From: an uncultured Clostridia bacterium | Lineage (GTDB): Bacteria > Bacillota > Clostridia > Christensenellales > Borkfalkiaceae | Reading direction: 5' to 3' | Assembly: GCA_947629735.1 (NCBI GenBank) | Contig: CANREX010000026.1 | Coordinates: 1-13,547, forward strand | DNA length: 13,547 nucleotides | Shown: in pieces, positions 1 to 5,363 of the stretch | Position numbering within the stretch: position 1 is the first letter of the stretch | Layout of the letters: the number at the start of each line of letters is the position of its first letter | Position numbers and translations under genes: made by a program | Notes under the pieces: generated by a model | Told to the model about the DNA's origin: nothing | Seen by the model: only the letters and a program-made list of their open reading frames with translations | Databases searched by the model: none

Positions 1-611
1 TCGGAGAAGTTTTCCCCGCACTTGAAAATCGACGGAACGACGAGTGCGGCGCATATGAGTTTTGCCGTCTTGTTTTCATATATGAAATCGAGGATATCCT
101 CTTCGGGCTGCGCGTTTTCATACAGTAAATCGGCAGATTGCCCCGCGACCATGCCGCCGATACCCGCGCAATCGCAGATATATTTTGCCGCGCTGATATA
201 TTCGCTGCCCTTGAAACACTCGGAAAATAACAGCGAATACGCGGTGTTCAGCAGTCCGTCGCCCGCCAAAACGGCGTTACCCTGACCGTAAACTTTATGG
301 TTGGAGGGTTTGCCGCGGCGATAGTCGTCGTCGTCCATTTCGGGCAAATCGTCGTGAATGAGCGAATATGTGTGAATGAGTTCGAGTGCTATCGCAAACG
401 GAAGAAGTTTTTCCTTTTCTACGCCCAAAATATCGCCCACAGCAAACATAAGCACGGGGCGTATGCGCTTACCGCCGAGGAGCACGCTGTAACGCATGCT
501 GTCGCCCAGAATTTCGGGCTCTGTTTTCAGCTTTTCGTCGCAGAATTTTTGCAATTCTTCATTGAAATATTGCAGATAATCGCCGTATTTTTCGTCAAAT
601 TCAGTATGCAT
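1..611 (-). CDS. ispA: Polyprenyl (farnesyl/geranylgeranyl) diphosphate synthase, N-terminal part, cut by the window edge
   Basis: This encodes the first 203 residues of a trans-prenyl diphosphate synthase that condenses isopentenyl diphosphate with allylic diphosphates in the cytoplasm to make C15/C20 precursors for quinones, undecaprenyl phosphate and related lipids. It shows LLGGKRIRP (residues 44-52) and the first aspartate-rich motif DDLPEMDDDDYRRG (87-100). The two extra residues in that motif mark the bacterial type II FPP synthase. GGMVAGQSADL (152-162) and a KTAKL segment (181-185, near the usual KTG) follow. The second aspartate-rich motif lies beyond base 1. The ATG at 611 is supported by the upstream AAAGGA and by the usual distance of about 40 residues to the GGKR motif. 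The gene is last in the yqhY-nusB-folD-ispA run and overlaps the folD reading frame by 85 bases. Product chain length cannot be set from the visible part. Confidence 0.95.
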   Translation of the reverse strand, partial: MHTEFDEKYGDYLQYFNEELQKFCDEKLKTEPEILGDSMRYSVLLGGKRIRPVLMFAVGDILGVEKEKLLPFAIALELIHTYSLIHDDLPEMDDDDYRRGKPSNHKVYGQGNAVLAGDGLLNTAYSLLFSECFKGSEYISAAKYICDCAGIGGMVAGQSADLLYENAQPEEDILDFIYENKTAKLICAALVVPSIFKCGENFS

Positions 612-1456
612 AACGTCCTTTCCGCCGCAACCACGGTGTTATATAAGAGCATTGTTATAGTCATAGGTCCTACGCCGCCGGGAACGGGCGTTATGTAGGA
701 ACACTTGTCTTTTACCGATTGAAAATCCACGTCGCCGCACAATTTGCCGTCTTTGTCTCTGTTCATTCCGACGTCGATAACCACCGCGCCTTGCTTTACA
801 AAGTCGTTCGTGACAAAATTCGCTTTGCCTATTGCGGCAACCAAAATATCCGCCTGACGGCAGATTTCGGGCAGGTTTTCTGTCTTGCTGTGGCAAATCG
901 TGACCGTAGCGTTCGCGTTTAAAAGCAGCATCGCCATGGGTTTTCCAACTATTGCGGAGCGCCCGATAACCACCGCGTTTTTGCCGCTTATCGCTATATT
1001 TTCCCTTTCGAGCATCTTCATTATGCCGTTGGGCGTGCACGCGGGAAGGCAATCTTTATTAAGGCAAAGGCTGCCGATATTTTCTTCGCAGAACCCGTCC
1101 ACGTCCTTTTCTTTGGGAATAAGTTTTAATACGGCTTGTTGGTCTATATGCTTGGGAAGCGGCAGTTGAACGAGTATTCCGTTTATATTTTCGTCGTCCA
1201 CAAGCGATTGGACGAGCTCTTTCACCTGCTCTTCCGTGCTTTCGGCGGGAAGATATGAAGCGTATGATTTTATTCCAACCTCCTCGCACCCCTTTATTTT
1301 GTTGCGCACGTATATCTGCGAGGCGGGATCTTCACCTACAAGCACGACCGCAAGACCTATATCTTTGCCGCTTGCCGCTTTGTATTTTGCCGCGCGCGCG
1401 GCGATTTCCTTTCTTATCTCCGCAGAATGGAATTTGCCGTCGATAATTTTATACAT
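527..1456 (-). CDS. folD: Bifunctional methylenetetrahydrofolate dehydrogenase / methenyltetrahydrofolate cyclohydrolase, with an extended C-terminus
   Basis: FolD interconverts 5,10-methylene-, 5,10-methenyl- and 10-formyl-tetrahydrofolate with NADP in the cytoplasm, supplying one-carbon units for purines and formyl-Met-tRNA. Family signatures are complete: the YVRNKIKGCEEVGI segment with the catalytic lysine (about residues 49-62), GILVQLPLPKHID (about 93-105), KDVDGF, the Rossmann segment VVIGRSAIVGKP (about 162-173) and the C-terminal PVPGGVGPMT signature. The normal fold should end near YNTVVAAER, but the frame stays open for about 25 more codons (to stop 529-527), running 85 bases into ispA. 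This tail looks like out-of-frame ispA sequence, not a domain. The ATG at 1456 has a GGAG motif upstream and overlaps the nusB stop by 8 bases. In related genomes xseA and xseB follow folD; here they are absent from this position. Confidence 0.95.
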   Translation of the reverse strand: MYKIIDGKFHSAEIRKEIAARAAKYKAASGKDIGLAVVLVGEDPASQIYVRNKIKGCEEVGIKSYASYLPAESTEEQVKELVQSLVDDENINGILVQLPLPKHIDQQAVLKLIPKEKDVDGFCEENIGSLCLNKDCLPACTPNGIMKMLERENIAISGKNAVVIGRSAIVGKPMAMLLLNANATVTICHSKTENLPEICRQADILVAAIGKANFVTNDFVKQGAVVIDVGMNRDKDGKLCGDVDFQSVKDKCSYITPVPGGVGPMTITMLLYNTVVAAERTLCILNLTKNTAIICNISMKNCKNSATKS

Positions 1457-1853
1457 TGTTCTTACTCTCCGATACGGCCGATAAAATGCCCGTAATAAAT
1501 GAAGCGCTCTTTGCGGAAGAATATGCCGAAGCGATATTCGCCGCTTCGTTCATAGAAACCTTGTCGGGAATATCCTCGCAATACAATATCTCGCACAGAG
1601 ATATAAGCAAAATGCTTTTATCCGCGGGGAATATCCTCTTTTCGGGGAATAGCGTGGAATGGCTGTCAATCTCATTCAACAGGCTTTCCTCATGCTCCTG
1701 CATGAGCGAAAGAAGCCGCTCGCAATAGTTGACGTCATCTTCCGTCAGCTTGTCCGTTTTATAGAGAGATTTTTTGAGATTTTCTTCCACGTTTCCAGTA
1801 AATTGCGAGGAAAATATCAATTTAAAAAGCGTTTCTCTTGCAACAGTTCTCAT
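1449..1853 (-). CDS. nusB: Transcription antitermination factor NusB
   Basis: NusB binds boxA RNA together with NusE (ribosomal protein S10) and promotes antitermination of rRNA operons. The 134-residue all-alpha protein has the family's start (RTVARETLFKLIFSSQF, near-canonical RxxARE...LF/Q pattern) and its closing segment SAKSASFITGILSAV, which matches the S.KsA.FVNGvLdav signature with I and T in place of V and N. Length is typical of the family. The ATG at 1853 has an AAGG motif about 8 bases upstream. The 3' end overlaps the folD start by 8 bases, so the two are probably translationally coupled. Its position between an Asp23-family gene and folD is the standard Firmicutes order and strengthens the call, because the sequence itself is fairly divergent. 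Confidence 0.9.
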   Translation of the reverse strand: MRTVARETLFKLIFSSQFTGNVEENLKKSLYKTDKLTEDDVNYCERLLSLMQEHEESLLNEIDSHSTLFPEKRIFPADKSILLISLCEILYCEDIPDKVSMNEAANIASAYSSAKSASFITGILSAVSESKNNV

Positions 1854-1872
1854 AAATACCTTGAAATAGAAA

Positions 1873-1899
1873 TATTCCCTTAAAATTTTTAAGGGAATA
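1873..1899 (-). repeat. Perfect inverted repeat between yqhY and nusB (hairpin)
   Basis: Arms 1873-1885 and 1887-1899 (TATTCCCTTAAAA and its complement) are perfect over 13 bases around a single central base. In RNA the outer UUCCCUUA/UAAGGGAA part would form the stem and the A/U centre the loop. It lies in the 56-base gap between yqhY and nusB. The downstream sequence on the minus strand is U-rich (AUUUCUAUUUC) but has no clean U-tract, so it may be a weak or partial terminator, an attenuator or an RNA processing/stability element. The structure is clear; its role is inference. Confidence 0.6.
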
Positions 1900-1909
1900 A
1901 ATGCGTTTA

Positions 1910-2245
1910 TTAAATTACCGAATCGGCGGGGAAATTCACGTCCTGAATGTGCACGTCTACCTTGTCGACTTTATATTTCGTCATGGATTCGACGTTGTGC
2001 TTTATGGACTGCTGTATCCTGAACGCCAGCGAGGGCACGTTGTAGCTGTAATCGACTTTAACGCTGATATCGGCTATTATGCCTTGCTTATCGAAGCTGA
2101 GTTTGATGCCTTTGTTCTTGGTGTTGAGAAGGCTTACTCCGTCAACTTCCGAAATCGCAAGGGCGACGATGCCGCTCACTATATTTGAATTGTATGAAAT
2201 TTTGCCTTTCTGCGTAGACGTAGGGTCGTGTCTGATATGCGCCAT
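1910..2245 (-). CDS. yqhY: Asp23/Gls24 family envelope stress protein (YqhY-like)
   Basis: A 111-residue soluble protein of the Asp23/Gls24 (DUF322) family. The segment GKISYNSNIVSGIVALAI followed by SEVDGVSLL, then DISVKVDYSYNVPSLAFRI and a VDVHIQDV-like C-terminal strand, follow the family pattern. YqhY-type members lie between the spoIIIA or acc genes and nusB in Firmicutes; in Bacillus YqhY has been linked to control of acetyl-CoA carboxylase and lipid synthesis, though no accB/accC is present here. The ATG at 2245 has a strong AAGGAG Shine-Dalgarno motif 7 bases upstream. It is the first gene behind a good sigma-A-type promoter, so it likely opens the nusB-folD-ispA transcript. Molecular function is not known from sequence. 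Confidence 0.88.
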   Translation of the reverse strand: MAHIRHDPTSTQKGKISYNSNIVSGIVALAISEVDGVSLLNTKNKGIKLSFDKQGIIADISVKVDYSYNVPSLAFRIQQSIKHNVESMTKYKVDKVDVHIQDVNFPADSVI

Positions 2246-2263
2246 GATTTTCTCCTTGATAGC

Positions 2264-2278
2264 AAACGGAAACCGTTT
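2264..2278 (-). other. Hairpin at the predicted 5' end of the yqhY mRNA
   Basis: AAACGG (2264-2269) and CCGTTT (2273-2278) form a perfect 6-bp stem with a 3-base loop. From the predicted promoter the transcript should start near 2281, so the stem would begin about 3 bases from the mRNA 5' end and end just before the AAGGAG ribosome binding site. It could protect the 5' end from decay or modulate ribosome access; which is inference. Confidence 0.45.
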
Positions 2279-2287
2279 ATCATATTA

Positions 2288-2316
2288 AGTATAACACATA
2301 TCGCGGCGTTTTGCAA
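2288..2316 (-). promoter_or_regulatory. Sigma-A-type promoter for yqhY-nusB-folD-ispA
   Basis: On the minus strand TTGCAA (2316-2311) is followed by exactly 17 bases and then TATACT (2293-2288). A TG one base before the -10 box makes it an extended -10 element. The predicted start is near 2281, about 36 bases ahead of the yqhY ATG. It lets the housekeeping genes downstream be expressed independently of the sporulation operon. Confidence 0.8.
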
Positions 2317-2319
2317 CGG

Positions 2320-2335
2320 ATAAACCGAAGTTTAT
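2320..2335 (-). other. UUCG-loop hairpin directly after the spoIIIAH stop
   Basis: On the minus strand ATAAAC-TTCG-GTTTAT gives a perfect 6-bp stem with a UUCG tetraloop beginning at the base after the spoIIIAH TGA (2338-2336). No U-tract follows, so a full intrinsic terminator is not supported; a 3'-end stabiliser or weak terminator is possible. The -35 box of the next promoter starts only 3 bases further on. Confidence 0.45.
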
Positions 2336-2821
2336 TCAAATTTGTGTATAAACGGGCATTATTATTATGTTTGTGCTGGGTATGCTGAGCTCGTTTCTCA
2401 AAAGATTGTATATGGAAAGCGCTGCGGGCGTGTCGAGTTCGTTTGTATTGACGAATACGTTCACGTTGTCCGAATCCATTCCGATCGATACGACCGCCTC
2501 GCTGAACCCGAGAGATTTAACCATGGTCTCTATTACGAGTTCGTTTTCCATTATCCCGACTATCTTCATCTTCATATCGACAGCCTGATCGTACTTTTCG
2601 CTACCCGGCTCATACAAAGCTATTACGTTATCGAGTTGCAAAAGCTCTTCGTTCCTCTTGCTCGTTCTTTCGGAGCGGTAGGACGTAAAGTAATTCGCCG
2701 TTGTTATGGCGTCAGCCTGTGCGCTCGAATTGCGGCTTACGAGCAGTACGTTGAGCACGGCGGTAACCGCAAGCAACAAAACAAGCGACGTCATGATGAT
2801 GATTTTTTTCTTCTTGGTCAT
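2336..2821 (-). CDS. spoIIIAH: Stage III sporulation protein AH (SpoIIIAH)
   Basis: SpoIIIAH is the mother-cell membrane protein whose extracellular domain binds forespore SpoIIQ across the intermembrane space, joining the two halves of the sporulation channel. The 161-residue protein has a lysine-rich start (KKKK), one transmembrane helix at about residues 7-28, a linker containing NYFTSYRSERTSKRN (about 43-57) and a C-terminal ring-building/YscJ-like domain (about 60-161) with SLGFSEAVVSIG and a closing IPSTNIIIMPV strand. The ATG at 2821 has AAGGAG upstream. The gene lies 15 bases after spoIIIAG and ends the spoIIIA operon. It is somewhat shorter than the Bacillus protein, mainly in the linker. 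Confidence 0.93.
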   Translation of the reverse strand: MTKKKKIIIMTSLVLLLAVTAVLNVLLVSRNSSAQADAITTANYFTSYRSERTSKRNEELLQLDNVIALYEPGSEKYDQAVDMKMKIVGIMENELVIETMVKSLGFSEAVVSIGMDSDNVNVFVNTNELDTPAALSIYNLLRNELSIPSTNIIIMPVYTQI

Positions 2822-2836
2822 AAATTTCAGTCTCCT

Positions 2837-3208
2837 TTATTTATTGTTATTCATAGCGTATATTGCTATATTATTCGATTTTATCTTCAAGACGGTCACG
2901 ACGGCGTTTATTATGTCGTTTCTCGTCATCAGGCTGTCCGCACCGTCGCAGACAATTATTACTCCCTCTATCCCGTCCTGACCTTCGTTTATCATGACTT
3001 CCGCATTGCCTACGCCGTCTATCGAGGAAAGTATCTGTTGAAGTTTGATTTCCGTTTCGCTCTTGTTGTAGTCGTCAGAACCCGTAAGCGACACGGCTTT
3101 GCTTTTGTTTCCGCCGAATGACAGCGCGATAACTATCAGCACGACGAGCAGCAACAGAACTATTAACGCGTTTTTATTTTGTTTGAAGAATTCGGTTGCC
3201 TTTCTCAT
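2837..3208 (-). CDS. spoIIIAG: Stage III sporulation protein AG (SpoIIIAG), compact form
   Basis: SpoIIIAG forms a large ring in the intermembrane space as part of the mother cell-forespore channel. This protein has a basic N-terminus, one transmembrane helix (about residues 13-31) and a single ring-building domain with LQQILSSIDGVGNAEVMIN (about 56-74) and GIEGVIIVCDGAD (about 79-91). At 123 residues it is about half the length of Bacillus subtilis SpoIIIAG (229). The long insertion that follows the VMV/VMI strand in Bacillus is replaced here by only about 4 residues. The ATG at 3208 comes straight after an in-frame TAA, so no earlier start exists. There is no clear Shine-Dalgarno, and the gene overlaps the end of spoIIIAF by 35 bases, so translation probably depends on coupling. 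Confidence 0.92.
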   Translation of the reverse strand: MRKATEFFKQNKNALIVLLLLVVLIVIALSFGGNKSKAVSLTGSDDYNKSETEIKLQQILSSIDGVGNAEVMINEGQDGIEGVIIVCDGADSLMTRNDIINAVVTVLKIKSNNIAIYAMNNNK

Positions 3209-3623
3209 TTACTGATATATTTATATAGCCTATACTTTTCAAATATTCCTCTATGATTTTAACTTTTTCGCTATCGCAATCTTCGACATAAACGGTCACG
3301 CCGTCCTCGTTTATTACGCCGTCGTTCATGGTAATCGAAACATGGCAATCGCACTGCAAATTCAAATTTTCTTCCACGCTCTTTTTAACCGCTTCGGACT
3401 GCGTTTGGGAATAAATTTCGCAGATGTAATCGTAGTCTGCGAGGTTTTCGCCAGCCGTGGGCGTCAAATCGAAAAGTTTTGTGACGGGGCTCAACAAAAC
3501 GCCTATGCAGACGAGGCGCAGGATAAAATTCACGCTTTTATTGAGTTTGCCGTCGGGTATGATAAAGCTGACGATTACCGTTAAAAATATCACGCCCGCG
3601 GCGGTCAACAGGTATGCCGTCAT
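3174..3623 (-). CDS. spoIIIAF: Stage III sporulation protein AF (SpoIIIAF)
   Basis: SpoIIIAF is a mother-cell membrane component of the SpoIIIA-SpoIIQ channel with a ring-building-type soluble domain. The chosen ATG (3623-3621) overlaps the spoIIIAE stop in an ATGA arrangement; the frame is open further upstream, but the extra N-terminal sequence is arginine-rich shadow of spoIIIAE. The 149-residue product has two hydrophobic segments (about residues 4-21 and 32-51; the second ends in GVLLSPVTKLF, close to the family's LTPIFKLF) and then a soluble region with NLQCDCHVSITMND and a closing EEYLKSIGYINISV segment. It is shorter than the Bacillus protein (about 206 residues). The 3' end overlaps spoIIIAG by 35 bases. 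Confidence 0.9.
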   Translation of the reverse strand: MTAYLLTAAGVIFLTVIVSFIIPDGKLNKSVNFILRLVCIGVLLSPVTKLFDLTPTAGENLADYDYICEIYSQTQSEAVKKSVEENLNLQCDCHVSITMNDGVINEDGVTVYVEDCDSEKVKIIEEYLKSIGYINISVNEKGNRILQTK

Positions 3624-4513
3624 ATGAAATAACCCGCGGAATTTATGATAAGCATTACGACAAGCAGGTACATGAACGCGACCATCAAAATTCCCGCGAT
3701 AAAAAACTCTATATCCTTGGAAAGTTCGGAAAACATAGCGTAAGTCACCTTTTCGCCGAGCGGCTGGACGATCGCGCCGCAGATTTTCAGCATCACGGAA
3801 AAGGCGGCGAGCAGCAATACGGGCTGGATAATTTCGGACAACAACAAAATAATTCCGAAAACCCCTACCGAGCTTCTGACGAGCGAGCCCGCCATCACAA
3901 CCATGTCCACACCCGCGGAGAGGAAATTTCCCACTATCGGCACGGAATTGCCGACGAGGTATTTCGTCACCTTGAAAAATATGCCGTTGAAGAGCGACGA
4001 CGCCGAACTCTGCACGGTGACAAAAAGCCCGAATATAGCGACGGTCAGCCCGATTACCCATTTCATGACCGACTTTATCAGCGCGGAAACGCCCGTAAAC
4101 GAGATATCGGGATTGAGCTTTGAAAGGAAATTCAATAAAATCACCGCTATCGTCGCGGGGAAAATCAGCCCTGTTACGATTTCAATCGAGCCGCTGCCGA
4201 TAAACAGCGCGGACGGTTGATATATTGCGCCCGCCGCCGATCCGCCCGTCAGCACGGTCAAAGTTATTAAAATCGGCGTTATTATTTCAACCTGCTTTTG
4301 TATGCGCGTTATGCACTTCGTCGCAGAGCCTATTATGCTTACCAGCATCGACGACATTATAAGCACTATAAGCGACAGGCACGCAAGGCGCACCGCTTTC
4401 GCCGTCGTCTTGCTCAAAACTCCGCCTTCAACGCCCGTACACACCGAACAAAGTATGCTTATCGCGACAATCTGCGCGAACGCGGGTATGAGAGACGTCA
4501 CGCCCTTAAACAA
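3620..4513 (-). CDS. spoIIIAE: Stage III sporulation protein AE (SpoIIIAE), C-terminal part of a frame-interrupted gene
   Basis: This frame holds the polytopic membrane domain of SpoIIIAE, the largest membrane component of the mother-cell channel. Several hydrophobic helices are visible, and the family core is intact: GLTVAIFGLFVTVQ (about residues 155-168), KVTKYLVGNSVPIVGNFLSA (181-200), SSVGVFGIILLLSE (214-227) and PVLLL. Normal SpoIIIAE is about 400 residues with a secretion signal and an N-terminal soluble region; here those are encoded in another frame (4531-4860). The only start codon near the break is a TTG at 4513 with no good ribosome binding site. In the same frame just upstream, GKILSVLF (before KGVTSLIP) reads as authentic SpoIIIAE, so the true protein probably continues across the break. 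The stop overlaps spoIIIAF by 4 bases (ATGA). Confidence 0.85.
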   Translation of the reverse strand: MFKGVTSLIPAFAQIVAISILCSVCTGVEGGVLSKTTAKAVRLACLSLIVLIMSSMLVSIIGSATKCITRIQKQVEIITPILITLTVLTGGSAAGAIYQPSALFIGSGSIEIVTGLIFPATIAVILLNFLSKLNPDISFTGVSALIKSVMKWVIGLTVAIFGLFVTVQSSASSLFNGIFFKVTKYLVGNSVPIVGNFLSAGVDMVVMAGSLVRSSVGVFGIILLLSEIIQPVLLLAAFSVMLKICGAIVQPLGEKVTYAMFSELSKDIEFFIAGILMVAFMYLLVVMLIINSAGYFI

Positions 4514-4530
4514 AACGGATAAAATTTTGC

Positions 4531-4860
4531 CTATATAAGCCCGAGGTCGCCCGATATCAGATATTCTATAATCTCCCTCGCGCTTTCCCCGAATCCAAAC
4601 ACGTATTCGCTGCCGTATTGCGAGAGGTATTCCTCAATTTCGCTTAAATCCAACCCGTCCAATATAGAGCCGATATTTTCGGAGAGGTCCTCGCCCCCAT
4701 CGGCGAACGCCACGCCGCCCGCCGCGGTAAACAGCAATGCGGCAAGCGTCAAAGCCGCAAACGCCAAAATTATCAGACGAGTTTTATTAACTTTACGATA
4801 ACCCCGAACAGCGATTGCAAAATCGGAACGGACATCACGAATATTATTAGTTTTCCGCAT
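4531..4860 (-). CDS. spoIIIAE: SpoIIIAE N-terminal part (signal peptide and soluble region), ending at a frame break
   Basis: From an ATG at 4860 this frame gives 109 residues: a basic stretch ending KVNKTR, a hydrophobic signal segment (about residues 29-47) with an AFADGG cleavage-like site, and an acidic helix-rich region containing LDGLDLSEIEEYL (68-80) and AREIIEYLISGDLGLI (94-109). This matches the N-terminus of SpoIIIAE, where similar DxSxIE segments follow the signal peptide. The frame stops at TAG 4533-4531, in a TATATA tract. Deleting two bases there joins GDLGLI to GKILSVLFKGV and gives a protein of about 412 residues from this ATG, the normal family length. The start is uncertain: the ATG at 4860 overlaps spoIIIAD by 88 bases and has only a weak purine tract upstream. 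A TTG at 4767 would remove the basic n-region. Confidence 0.7.
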   Translation of the reverse strand: MRKTNNIRDVRSDFAIAVRGYRKVNKTRLIILAFAALTLAALLFTAAGGVAFADGGEDLSENIGSILDGLDLSEIEEYLSQYGSEYVFGFGESAREIIEYLISGDLGLI

Positions 4861-5165
4861 AAAATCAACTTTTCGGCGATAGATTCGAACCCGAGGTCTT
4901 TGACGGAGCTCGCCGTGAGTTCTATGATATACCCCACTCCGATCGCCTTGAAAATTATCCTTATGACAGACTTGTCTATATTGGTCTGTTCGGTAAATTT
5001 CCTGATAAAATCGAGGCTCTCGGAGAGATAATCGAACGCTGTCAGCGCAATCAGTATGCCGCCAGCGGTTATGCAAAGCGGCACGAGGTCGGATTTGTGT
5101 GATTTCAATATGAACGCGCAAACCGCCGTGACAAGCGCGACGGTGCAAAGCTGAAATATCCCCAT
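4773..5165 (-). CDS. spoIIIAD: Stage III sporulation protein AD (SpoIIIAD)
   Basis: A 130-residue membrane protein of the SpoIIIAC/SpoIIIAD family, part of the mother-cell SpoIIIA complex needed for forespore sigma-G activity. Hydrophobic helices lie at about residues 4-20, 30-46, 66-82 and 99-128. The segment IRIIFKAIGVGYIIELTASS (68-87) and the following DLGFESIAEKLILCGKLIIF match the family pattern of a helix followed by a D.G......v.l.GK segment. Length equals that of family members. The ATG overlaps the spoIIIAC stop by one base (TGATG), a classic termination-reinitiation arrangement, which fits the absence of a visible ribosome binding site. Confidence 0.93.
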   Translation of the reverse strand: MGIFQLCTVALVTAVCAFILKSHKSDLVPLCITAGGILIALTAFDYLSESLDFIRKFTEQTNIDKSVIRIIFKAIGVGYIIELTASSVKDLGFESIAEKLILCGKLIIFVMSVPILQSLFGVIVKLIKLV

Positions 5166-5362
5166 CAGAATATATCGAACAGCTGCTTAATCTGCGTAAA
5201 TAAATCGCCTATCATGGCGATTACGACCGTCAACACGATAATCAGACCGACCAGACTGACAACCGTGGCGATGTCGTCGCGGTCCGACTTCTTCAAAATC
5301 TGGCAGATTATTGTAACTATAATGCCCACCGCGGCTATTTTAAACAAAATACTTATGTCCAT
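5165..5362 (-). CDS. spoIIIAC: Stage III sporulation protein AC (SpoIIIAC)
   Basis: A very small (65-residue) integral membrane protein, a paralogue of the SpoIIIAD N-terminal half, acting in the same mother-cell complex. Two transmembrane helices are evident (about residues 5-23 and 33-53), separated by the polar loop KKSDRDDIAT. This helix-loop-helix with K..gr.d.a is the family signature. The ATG at 5362 lies one base after the spoIIIAB stop (TAG-A-ATG) with no Shine-Dalgarno visible, so translation is probably coupled to spoIIIAB. Length is typical of the family. Confidence 0.94.
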   Translation of the reverse strand: MDISILFKIAAVGIIVTIICQILKKSDRDDIATVVSLVGLIIVLTVVIAMIGDLFTQIKQLFDIF

Positions 5363-5363
5363 T

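Noticed and set aside
2342..3121. A 259-codon open frame on the plus strand opposite spoIIIAH and spoIIIAG
   Set aside because: The protein is rich in His, Tyr and Arg with no recognisable motif, and it mirrors two well-supported genes on the other strand; it is a shadow frame.
3624..4061. Upstream extension of the spoIIIAF frame
   Set aside because: The extra residues are arginine-rich, out-of-frame spoIIIAE sequence, and the ATG at 3623 with its 4-base overlap gives a normal SpoIIIAF start.
4513..4535. Programmed ribosomal frameshifting at the AAAATTTT run in spoIIIAE
   Set aside because: The run lies after the in-frame TAG and is not in the phase needed for a -1 slippery heptamer. A TA repeat-length change explains the break better.
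4861..5148. Longer start for the spoIIIAE N-terminal frame
   Set aside because: The added part is out-of-frame spoIIIAD sequence with a composition unlike any SpoIIIAE.
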